In this document: positions 1-5,371 of the stretch, piece by piece
Layout: every line of letters begins with the position of its first letter
How positions within the stretch are numbered: position 1 is the stretch's first letter
Origin: JBEIFW01 sp044370695
GTDB lineage: Bacteria; Actinomycetota; Acidimicrobiia; Acidimicrobiales; Ilumatobacteraceae
Assembly (NCBI GenBank): GCA_044370695.1
Contig: JBILVB010000221.1
Span: 1 to 5,371 of the forward strand
DNA: 5,371 bases
Direction: 5' to 3'
Translations under genes and position numbers: made by a program
The notes under the pieces: model-generated
What the model was told of the DNA's origin: nothing
Database searches by the model: none
The model's input: only the letters and a program-made list of their open reading frames with translations

Positions 1-10
1 GAAGCCAGAT

Positions 11-59
11 CGCGAGAATGAGTACGCGTCGCGAGATTGAGTACGCGTCGCGAGAATGG
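11..59. repeat. 19-bp tandem repeat, about 2.6 copies, in the amidohydrolase leader
   Basis: The unit CGCGAGAATGAGTACGCGT occupies 11-29. It recurs at 30-48 with one change (GAGAAT to GAGATT), and its first 10 to 11 bases recur at 49-59. Each copy carries the palindromes TCGCGA (10-15, 29-34, 48-53) and ACGCGT (24-29, 43-48). The period is 19 bases, so it is not a coding repeat, and the ATG in copy 1 (18-20) is in a different frame from the one at 56. The array ends just before the amidohydrolase start. It could be an operator array, an mRNA structure element or a neutral minisatellite, and the sequence does not decide between these. No -35/-10 promoter is recognisable in the 67 bases available. 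Confidence 0.85.
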
Positions 60-63
60 GGAA
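58..63 (+). promoter_or_regulatory. Probable ribosome binding site for the amidohydrolase
   Basis: The purine run GGGGAA ends four bases before the ATG at 68. It is a modest Shine-Dalgarno-like match, but better than anything before the alternative ATG at 56, which is preceded by GCGAGA at almost no spacing. It therefore favours the start at 68. The first bases of this site are the end of the third, partial tandem repeat copy. Confidence 0.45.
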
Positions 64-67
64 CACG

Positions 68-1771
68 ATGCAGGTCGATCTCGTCGTTCGAGGGGGCACC
101 GTCGTCGACGGCACGGGGGCTGCGGCCTGCCGGGCCGACGTGGCCGTGGCCGGTGATCGGATCGTGGCCGTCGAGCCCCGCTGGGACGGCACGGCGACAC
201 GCACGATCGACGCCGACGGTCGGATCGTGACGCCCGGGTTCGTCGACATCCACACCCATCTCGACGCCCAGATCGCCTGGGACCATGTCGGCACGTCGAG
301 CTGCTGGCACGGCATCACCTCGGCCGTGCTCGGCAACTGCGGCGTCACGTTCGCGCCGGTGCGCGAGGGCGGTGCGGGCTTCCTCGCCGAGATGATGGAG
401 TCGGTCGAGGACATCCCCCGCCACGCCATCCTCGAGGGGATGCCGTGGACGTGGCGCACCTACGGCGAGTACCTCGGCTGGATCGACACGCTCCCCAAGG
501 GCTTCAACATCGGCGGCATGGTCGGGCACTGCGCCGTACGCGTCGCGGCGATGGGTGAGCGGAGCCTCGACGAAGCCCCGGCGTCGGCCGACGACCTCGC
601 GGCCATGTGCGAGCTCGTCGACGAAGCGATCGGATCCGGCGCGCTCGGGTTCTCGACGTCGCGCACGTTCCTACACAAGGTCCCCGACGGCCGACCGGTG
701 CCGGGGACCTTCGCTGCGGTGGAGGAGCTGTACGCCATCGCCGACGTGCTCGGCCGCCACGGCCGCGGGGTGTTCGAATCGGCGTCGCGTCTCGGTGAGC
801 GCGACACCGACGGCTACCCGAACACCCGGGCTGAATTGGCCTGGATGGGCGAGGTGAGCCGGCGCAGCGGGCGGCCGGTGAGCTTCGGGCTCACCCATTC
901 GTACCGGCGGCCCGACCTCTACCAGCGGGTCGTCGACTTCGCCAAGGAGGAGAACGCGCTCGGCGCCGTCGTACGTCCGCAGACCACGGCGCGCGGGGTC
1001 GGCATCCTGTGGTCGCTCGACAACCGCACGCCGTTCGACCTGAACCCGTCCTGGCGGGCGCTGGGCGAACTGCCGCCGGTCGATCGCCTCGCCGTGATCC
1101 GCGATCCGCAGCGGCGGGCGGCGCTCGTGGCCGAGGCCGACACGCGGCCGCTGCCGATCGATGCGGCGGGGATCTACGTGCTGGGCCCGGGCGCGGCCCG
1201 CTACGACCTCGACCCGGCGCGATCCCTCGCCGCCGAGGCGGCCCGCCGAGGCGTGTCGGTGGCCGAGGCGTTCCTCGCCCTCGCCGACGAGACCGACGGC
1301 GCCGTCGTGCTCAACTACCCGGCGCTGAACCAGTCGCTCGACGCGGTGCAGGAGATGCTCGACGACCCGGTCGTCACCCTCGGTCTGGCCGATGCGGGTG
1401 CCCACGTCGGGCAGATCATGGACTCCTCGCAGCCCACGTTCTTCCTCACGTACTGGGTACGCGAGCGTCAGCGGTGGACGATCGAGGAGGCGGTCCGTCG
1501 CCTCACGTCCGACACCGCCGACCTGTTCGGGCTCACCGGTCGGGGCCGGTTGGTGCCCGGGGCCTACGCCGACGTCAACGTGATCGACTTCGAGGGCCTC
1601 CATCTGCCGATCCCCGAGTACGTGCGCGACTTCCCCGGCGGCGCCGGTCGGTACGTGCAGCGGGGCCGCGGGTACGACGCCACGATCGTGAACGGTCAGG
1701 TGTTCATGGAGCACGGGGAGCACACCGGCGTGTTCGCTGGTCGCACGCTGCGTTCCGGGGCCTCGTCGTGA
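68..1771 (+). CDS. N-acyl-D-amino-acid deacylase-type amidohydrolase
   Basis: This 567-residue protein belongs to the amidohydrolase superfamily (Amidohydro_3, D-aminoacylase branch). Known members hydrolyse N-acyl-D-amino acids or related amides in the cytoplasm using zinc. The N-terminal sandwich strand reads DLVVRGGTVVDGTG. The metal-site motif HTH is at residues 62 and 64, and GNCG with Cys91 matches the metal-bridging Cys of D-aminoacylase. His277 in LTHSY and Asp442 in LADAGAH fit the later ligand and catalytic Asp. The TSRTFLHKVPDG segment (197-208) and the C-terminal PGAYADVNVIDF strand are typical of the longer, roughly 570-residue subgroup that I believe includes Mycobacterium tuberculosis Rv2913c. 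The position matching the second zinc His of Alcaligenes D-aminoacylase appears to be Ala239. I chose the ATG at 68 over the in-frame ATG at 56 because of the better ribosome site and because homologues start at this distance from the first strand. No signal peptide is seen. Substrate is unknown, and an N-acyl-D-Asp/Glu deacylase or another amidase is possible. Confidence 0.88.
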   Translation: MQVDLVVRGGTVVDGTGAAACRADVAVAGDRIVAVEPRWDGTATRTIDADGRIVTPGFVDIHTHLDAQIAWDHVGTSSCWHGITSAVLGNCGVTFAPVREGGAGFLAEMMESVEDIPRHAILEGMPWTWRTYGEYLGWIDTLPKGFNIGGMVGHCAVRVAAMGERSLDEAPASADDLAAMCELVDEAIGSGALGFSTSRTFLHKVPDGRPVPGTFAAVEELYAIADVLGRHGRGVFESASRLGERDTDGYPNTRAELAWMGEVSRRSGRPVSFGLTHSYRRPDLYQRVVDFAKEENALGAVVRPQTTARGVGILWSLDNRTPFDLNPSWRALGELPPVDRLAVIRDPQRRAALVAEADTRPLPIDAAGIYVLGPGAARYDLDPARSLAAEAARRGVSVAEAFLALADETDGAVVLNYPALNQSLDAVQEMLDDPVVTLGLADAGAHVGQIMDSSQPTFFLTYWVRERQRWTIEEAVRRLTSDTADLFGLTGRGRLVPGAYADVNVIDFEGLHLPIPEYVRDFPGGAGRYVQRGRGYDATIVNGQVFMEHGEHTGVFAGRTLRSGASS

Positions 1772-1782
1772 GTGCGCAGCAC

Positions 1783-1810
1783 CCCGACGCCCGAGCGGCG
1801 TGGCGTCGGG
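1783..1810 (+). other. Perfect 9-bp inverted repeat across the gap and start codon of the lipoprotein gene
   Basis: CCCGACGCC at 1783-1791 is exactly complementary to GGCGTCGGG at 1802-1810, with a 10-base loop between. The transcript could form a strong GC-rich stem. The GTG start codon of the next gene (1800-1802) lies at the loop-stem junction, with its last G inside the 3' arm. No T-tract follows, so this is not a canonical intrinsic terminator. It could attenuate transcription between the two genes or limit translation of the second, but a chance hairpin in GC-rich DNA is not excluded. Confidence 0.55.
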
Positions 1811-4145
1811 ACGATCGCGGAACGGTGCATCGGGTCTGCGCCGTCGGCTGAGGTTCTGGGGCACCGTTTGTGCCGTCCTGGCGGCGGCGAGCGGATGCCA
1901 GGCGACGCAGTCGGCGGCTCCGGCGGCCGCCGATCCTCCCCCGTCGCCATCGGCCACGGCGTCGGCCACCGGCCGTGCTGCTCCGTCTACGCCGGCGACC
2001 ACGGCTGCGTCGCCGATGCCGCAGGCGGCGGCCGTGCCGGGCGCGACCCGCCTGGTCCCGGTCGGGCCGCAACGCCTGCTCGACACGCGCGACCGCGGCA
2101 CCCGCGTCCCCGACGAAGGCACGGTGCGGGTGGTCGTCCCGGGCTCCGGGGTGCTCGCCGCCGTCGTCACGGTGACCGTCACGGAGACGACGGGCCCGGG
2201 GTTCGTCACCGTCTGGCCGGCCGACACGCCCCGACCGCTGGCATCCAACCTGAACGTCGAACGTGCCGACCAGACGCTCGCGAACCTCGCGGTCGTGCGC
2301 ACCGGGAACCAGGGCGCGCTCGAGGTGTTCGTGCAGCGCTCCCTGCACGTCGTGGTCGATCTCTCCGGGGTGTTCGTCGACGCCGCGGCGCCGGTCGCCG
2401 ACGGGCGCTTCGAACCGGTCGGGCCGGTACGGGTCCTCGACACTCGTTCGGGCCGCCCGTTGGGCCGGGTGGACACCGTCGTCGTCCCGGTGGCGACCAG
2501 AACGCCGGGTGCATCGGCGGTCGTCGTCAACGTGACGGCCACCGAAGCCCTCGCCCCCGGGTTCCTCACCGTGCACCCCGACGGTGCGCAGCGTCCCCTG
2601 GCGTCGAACCTCAACGTGGAGCGGGCCGGGCAGACCGTGTCGAACCTCGCGGTGGTACCGGTCGGTCCCACCGGTGACATCCGGGTGTTCAGCCAGAGCG
2701 GAACCCACCTCGTCGTCGATCTCCTCGGGATGTTCACGGGTTCCACGGCCGCCGTCGCCGACACCGGTCGGTTCGTACCCGTGTCTCCCACCCGCTTCCT
2801 CGACACCCGCTCGAACCTGGGCATGGCCCGGCCCGTCGACTCGTGGCGCTCCGACGTGTCGGTGCCGGGTCTACCGGCGGGAGCCGCCGCAGCGGTGCTG
2901 ATGAACCTGACCGCGACCGAGTCGACCCGGCCCGGCTTCGTCACGGCCTACCCGGCAGGTACGGCGTGGCCCGGCACGTCCAATCTCAACCTCGAGCAGA
3001 CGTGGCAGACGAGGGCCAACCTCGCGCTCGTACGACTCGGCTCGACGAACGCAATCTCGTTGTACGCGCAACGATCGACGCAGCTCGTCGGCGACCTCGC
3101 CGGATGGTTCACCGGGGCCCCCGTCCCGGTCGAGTCCGGTGTGCCGGCCGCAGCGCCGCCACCGGCGAATGCACCCTCGGGCGGTCCCCTCGTACGGCTC
3201 GGTGTGGTCGGAGACCGCATATCGCCCAAGTCCGTCGTCGCGACCGGGACCGGGCTGTTCTTCGCCCAGAACATGATGTATTCGCACACGATGACGGTCT
3301 ACGACCGCGACCTGCGGCTCGTGCGGACCATCTCCGACAACGTCGGCGGTCGACCCGGTGCCCCGGTCGAGGCGGCGGTGTCGGCCGACGGACGATCGAT
3401 GTACGTGAGCAACTACGCGATGTACGGCCCCGGCGACGGACCGGAGGGCTTCGACGACTGCCTGCCGAGCGATCCGGTCGGTTCGAGCACGGTGTACCGG
3501 GTCGACCTGGCGTCGTTGACCATCGACCAGGTGATCCCCGTCGGCAAGGTACCCAAGTACCTGGCGACCAGCCCCGACGGCCGTTGGCTCGTCGTGTCGA
3601 ACTGGTGCGGCGACGACGTGAGCATCGTCGACGTGGCGCTCGGGCGCGAGGTACGCCGCGTGCCGATCGGGCGGAACCCGCGCGGGGTGGCGATCACCGC
3701 GGACTCCAAGACCGCCTACATCGCTGCCATGGGCGCCTATGTCGTGGCTGTCGTCGATCTGGAGTCCGGCACGGTCACCCGCCGGTTCACGGGGCTGGGC
3801 ACGCAGCCCCGTCACGCCAACCTGTCACCCGACGGCCGTTGGCTCTACGTGACGCTGGCCGGCAACGACCAGGTGGCCAAGATCGACACGACGACGGGTG
3901 CCGTGGTCGGGCGCGCCGTCACCGGCAACACGCCGCGCAGTGCGGTGCTGACGCCGGACGGCTCGACGCTCTACGTCGTCAACTACTTCGGTTCGTCGTT
4001 CGCGCAGGTTCGCACCTCGGACATGACGGTCACGGCCGTGGTGCCGGTGTCGACCAACCCGATCGGGGTCACCTACGACGCCGAGTCACGGCAGGTGTGG
4101 GTGGCCTGTTACGTGGGCCGTATCCACGTGTTCGCCGAGCAGTAG
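1800..4145 (+). CDS. Exported putative lipoprotein: three LDTR/SNLN repeats plus YVTN-type beta-propeller
   Basis: This 781-residue protein starts with a basic stretch (RRRLR, 14-18) and a hydrophobic core (about 19-32). These end at Cys33 in AAASGC, a permissive lipobox, so lipid anchoring to the outer membrane face is likely. Residues 34-80 are an Ala/Pro/Ser/Thr linker. Three repeats follow at about 84-194, 203-313 and 324-438. Each opens with (R/F)xPVxPxRxLDTR, has SNLN(V/L)E in the middle and ends with a VVDLxGxF-like strand. After a Pro-rich linker (about 439-462), residues 463-781 form a probable seven-bladed propeller of the YncE/YVTN class, with SPDGRWL at 591 and 676, TPDGSTLYVVNY at 718-729 and Trp/Tyr-ending strands. 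Cys553, Cys603 and Cys770 lie in the propeller, and a 553-603 disulfide is possible. The LDTR-type repeat is common in secreted actinobacterial proteins, but its role is unknown to me. Surface binding or adhesion is a guess. The GTG is the only plausible start, and it has a weak ribosome site. It lies 28 bases after the amidohydrolase, which suggests an operon. Confidence 0.85.
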   Translation: MASGRSRNGASGLRRRLRFWGTVCAVLAAASGCQATQSAAPAAADPPPSPSATASATGRAAPSTPATTAASPMPQAAAVPGATRLVPVGPQRLLDTRDRGTRVPDEGTVRVVVPGSGVLAAVVTVTVTETTGPGFVTVWPADTPRPLASNLNVERADQTLANLAVVRTGNQGALEVFVQRSLHVVVDLSGVFVDAAAPVADGRFEPVGPVRVLDTRSGRPLGRVDTVVVPVATRTPGASAVVVNVTATEALAPGFLTVHPDGAQRPLASNLNVERAGQTVSNLAVVPVGPTGDIRVFSQSGTHLVVDLLGMFTGSTAAVADTGRFVPVSPTRFLDTRSNLGMARPVDSWRSDVSVPGLPAGAAAAVLMNLTATESTRPGFVTAYPAGTAWPGTSNLNLEQTWQTRANLALVRLGSTNAISLYAQRSTQLVGDLAGWFTGAPVPVESGVPAAAPPPANAPSGGPLVRLGVVGDRISPKSVVATGTGLFFAQNMMYSHTMTVYDRDLRLVRTISDNVGGRPGAPVEAAVSADGRSMYVSNYAMYGPGDGPEGFDDCLPSDPVGSSTVYRVDLASLTIDQVIPVGKVPKYLATSPDGRWLVVSNWCGDDVSIVDVALGREVRRVPIGRNPRGVAITADSKTAYIAAMGAYVVAVVDLESGTVTRRFTGLGTQPRHANLSPDGRWLYVTLAGNDQVAKIDTTTGAVVGRAVTGNTPRSAVLTPDGSTLYVVNYFGSSFAQVRTSDMTVTAVVPVSTNPIGVTYDAESRQVWVACYVGRIHVFAEQ
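2049..3113 (+). repeat. Three tandem protein-level repeats (about 120 residues each) in the lipoprotein
   Basis: Copies cover about 2049-2381, 2406-2738 and 2769-3113. The LDTR motif falls at residues 94, 213 and 334, and the SNLN motif at 149, 269 and 394, giving a period of about 120. Copies 1 and 2 are closest, sharing 18 of 21 residues around SNLN. Copy 3 is more divergent (SNLNLEQTW) and slightly longer. At the DNA level copies 1 and 2 differ at the third base in 10 of those 18 identical codons. The duplication is therefore old or the protein sequence is under strong constraint, and there is no sign of recent gene conversion. Confidence 0.85.
4110..4130 (+). other. Short stem-loop near the 3' end of the lipoprotein gene
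   Basis: ACGTGG at 4111-4116 pairs with CCACGT at 4124-4129 around a 7-base loop, and flanking G-U wobbles are possible. It lies inside the last codons (YVGRIHV), about 13 bases before the stop, with no T-tract after it. It is the only hairpin I can see near the convergent junction that could help end or protect the plus-strand transcript. Coding constraint alone could also explain it. Confidence 0.25.
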
Positions 4146-4149
4146 CTAC
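4142..4149. other. 8-bp palindrome formed by two touching stop codons
   Basis: GTAGCTAC is a perfect palindrome. Its core TAG (4143-4145) ends the plus-strand lipoprotein gene. The next three bases CTA (4146-4148) are the TAG stop of the minus-strand monooxygenase. No base separates the two genes, so there is no intergenic room for a terminator. Confidence 0.9.
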
Positions 4150-5371
4150 GCGCCCGCCGCGGCACCGGTGGTCTCCGGCGCGGCACCGGGCCGCCACGCC
4201 TGGTTGGCCTGGCGCTGTTGGAGCGTGACGGCGAGCGCCGCCGCGGCCGTCTCGTCGGAGAGGATCTTCTGCATCACGGCGGCCGAGGCGCCGCCCATCA
4301 GTTCGACCTGACGGTCGACGAGGAACTGCGCAGAGGCCCGTAGCTTGCGCAACTGCCCGTTCACCTCCGGGATCACGTAGCGGGCGATCAGTTCCCACGA
4401 ACGCCACGTGTTCTCCCGGTTGGCCCAGTCGTGGGCGAAGCCGATCAGTGCGCCGAACCCGCCGGTCACCTCGTAGAGGTTCCGGATCGCTGTCACGAGA
4501 TCGTCGGGGGTGCCGATCACCGCGCCGCCGCCGGCGGCCGGGTCGGTCATCTGCTCGAGCAAGGCCCACTTGTCCTCGACGTGTACGGCGTTCGGCCGGC
4601 CGAGGATCTTCACGTTGTACTCGTTGTGCCAACGCTGCAGGCCGTCGACCGCCTCGGCCCGGGCCTGCTCGCGCGACTCGGCGATGTGGAACGACATCAA
4701 GACGCGCCACTGTGACCGGTCGGCAACCCCGCCGTGGGTCGCCGCGGCGCGCTCGGCGAAGGACCACTGGGTGGGCAGCGCCTGCAACCCCTCGGCCGAG
4801 GTCGAGGCGATCGACAACACGCCGATCGAGTGCTTGCCGGCGAGCGTCATGCCCGACGGGCTGAGCGACGACGCCGCCGCCATCGGCATCTGGTCCTGGT
4901 ACGGGAGGATCTGCAGCTGCGCGTCGCGCAGGGTGAACCAGTCGGACTCGTGCGACACGACCTCGCCCGCCAGCAGCCGCTTGATGACCCCGATCGCCTC
5001 GTCCTGACGGTCGCGCTGGGTGGCGGGGTCGATGCCGAGCATCCAGGCGTCCGAGGGGAGCGCCCCGGGCCCGGTGCCCAGGATGACCCGGCCGCGGGTG
5101 AGATGGTCGAGTTGCACCATGCGCTGGGCCACGTTGAACGGGTGGTGGTAGGGCAGCGATATCACCCCGGTGCCCAGGCGGATCCGATGGGTGCGCTCGC
5201 CGGCGGCGGCGAGGAACAGCTCCGGCGACCCGATCATCTCCCAGCCCGACGAGTGGTGCTCGCCGCACCAGAACTCGTCGTAGCCGAGCGCGTCGAGGTG
5301 GGCGACGAACTCGACGTCACGGCGCAACAGCAGCGTCGGCGATTCACCGAGCGGGTGGTGGGGGGCGAGGA
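4146..5371 (-). CDS. Luciferase-like flavin-dependent monooxygenase (limonene 1,2-monooxygenase-like), 5' end off the window
   Basis: This is a TIM-barrel LLM-class oxidoreductase. The visible part is 407 residues and reads open to the right edge, beginning LAPHHPLGESPTLLLRRDVE. Relatives usually start with a few residues such as M-K-F-G-x-F before this, so only about five residues are missing. A TTG at 5327 could be taken as a start but is an internal Leu codon. Family marks, counted from the first visible residue, are GEHHSSGWE (36-44), LGTGVISLPYHHP (65-77), DHLTRGRV (88-95), GPGALPSDAW (100-109), GIDPATQR (112-119) and SPSG (170-173). This pattern matches the LimB-like group, which uses reduced FMN and oxygen on small hydrophobic substrates such as terpenes. 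Some LLM enzymes use F420 instead, and the cofactor is not settled here. The tail after residue 390 is Ala/Gly/Pro-rich and probably disordered. It acts in the cytosol, as no signal peptide is visible. It converges on the lipoprotein gene and belongs to a separate transcript. Substrate unknown. Confidence 0.9.
   Translation of the reverse strand, partial: LAPHHPLGESPTLLLRRDVEFVAHLDALGYDEFWCGEHHSSGWEMIGSPELFLAAAGERTHRIRLGTGVISLPYHHPFNVAQRMVQLDHLTRGRVILGTGPGALPSDAWMLGIDPATQRDRQDEAIGVIKRLLAGEVVSHESDWFTLRDAQLQILPYQDQMPMAAASSLSPSGMTLAGKHSIGVLSIASTSAEGLQALPTQWSFAERAAATHGGVADRSQWRVLMSFHIAESREQARAEAVDGLQRWHNEYNVKILGRPNAVHVEDKWALLEQMTDPAAGGGAVIGTPDDLVTAIRNLYEVTGGFGALIGFAHDWANRENTWRSWELIARYVIPEVNGQLRKLRASAQFLVDRQVELMGGASAAVMQKILSDETAAAALAVTLQQRQANQAWRPGAAPETTGAAAGA

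Noticed and set aside
18..230. A 70-codon frame starting in the first tandem repeat copy
   Set aside because: Arg/Ser/Pro-rich, out of frame with the amidohydrolase it overlaps, no ribosome site, no recognisable protein pattern.
1840..1898. Twin-arginine export signal in the lipoprotein N-terminus
   Set aside because: RRRLR resembles the motif only loosely and lacks the preceding Ser/Thr and following Phe-Leu; an ordinary Sec-type lipoprotein signal explains it better.
671..2944. A 757-codon open frame on the minus strand, antisense to the amidohydrolase and lipoprotein genes
   Set aside because: It spans two well-supported plus-strand genes, is rich in Arg/Gly/Ala/Thr without any domain pattern, and is the expected mirror of G/C-ending codons.
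4158..4189. Direct repeat CGCGGCACCGG at 4158-4168 and 4179-4189
   Set aside because: An 11-bp match 21 bases apart in a GC-rich low-complexity tail; it encodes similar Pro/Gly/Ala residues and has no other sign of function.
4180..4194. Hairpin GCGGC-5 nt-GCCGC near the 3' end of the monooxygenase as a terminator
   Set aside because: Only a 5-bp stem, no T-tract on either strand, and inside the Ala/Gly/Pro-rich coding tail where such pairing arises easily.
2843..4228. A 461-codon plus-strand frame overlapping the propeller region
   Set aside because: Arg-rich low-complexity shadow of the lipoprotein gene, which has clear motifs in its own frame.
4069..5268. A 399-codon minus-strand frame overlapping the monooxygenase
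   Set aside because: Out-of-frame shadow; the adjacent frame carries all the LLM family motifs.

Overview
This 5,371-base window is very GC-rich chromosomal DNA with G/C-ending codons, GTG starts and dense gene packing, which points to an actinobacterium. The three products look most like proteins of marine or soil Acidimicrobiia (Ilumatobacter-like). That placement rests on recognised protein styles, above all the 'LDTR...SNLN' secreted repeat joined to a beta-propeller. It is an inference, not a proven taxonomic call.

Layout. Bases 1-67 are a short leader holding 2.6 copies of a 19-bp tandem repeat. Bases 68-1771 (+) encode a metal-dependent amidohydrolase of the N-acyl-D-amino-acid deacylase type. 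A 28-base gap follows, with a perfect 9-bp inverted repeat that runs into the next start codon. Bases 1800-4145 (+) encode an exported, probably lipid-anchored protein with three copies of a roughly 120-residue beta-rich repeat and then a C-terminal YVTN/YncE-like beta-propeller. Bases 4146-5371 (-) encode a luciferase-like flavin-dependent monooxygenase related to limonene 1,2-monooxygenase. It is complete at its C-terminus, but its first few residues lie beyond the right edge. The two converging genes have stop codons that touch, with no base between them. No stretch over 300 bases lacks a gene.

How the genes may work together. The first two genes share a strand and a short gap, so co-transcription is plausible, but nothing links a cytoplasmic amidohydrolase functionally to a cell-surface propeller protein. 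The monooxygenase is transcribed toward them and belongs to another unit. I see no tRNA, rRNA, CRISPR array, transposase or phage gene. I also see no clear evidence of a new multi-gene system. The items most worth a second look are the repeat-plus-propeller architecture, the leader repeats, the hairpin at the second gene's start, the missing metal ligand in the amidohydrolase, and the touching stop codons.
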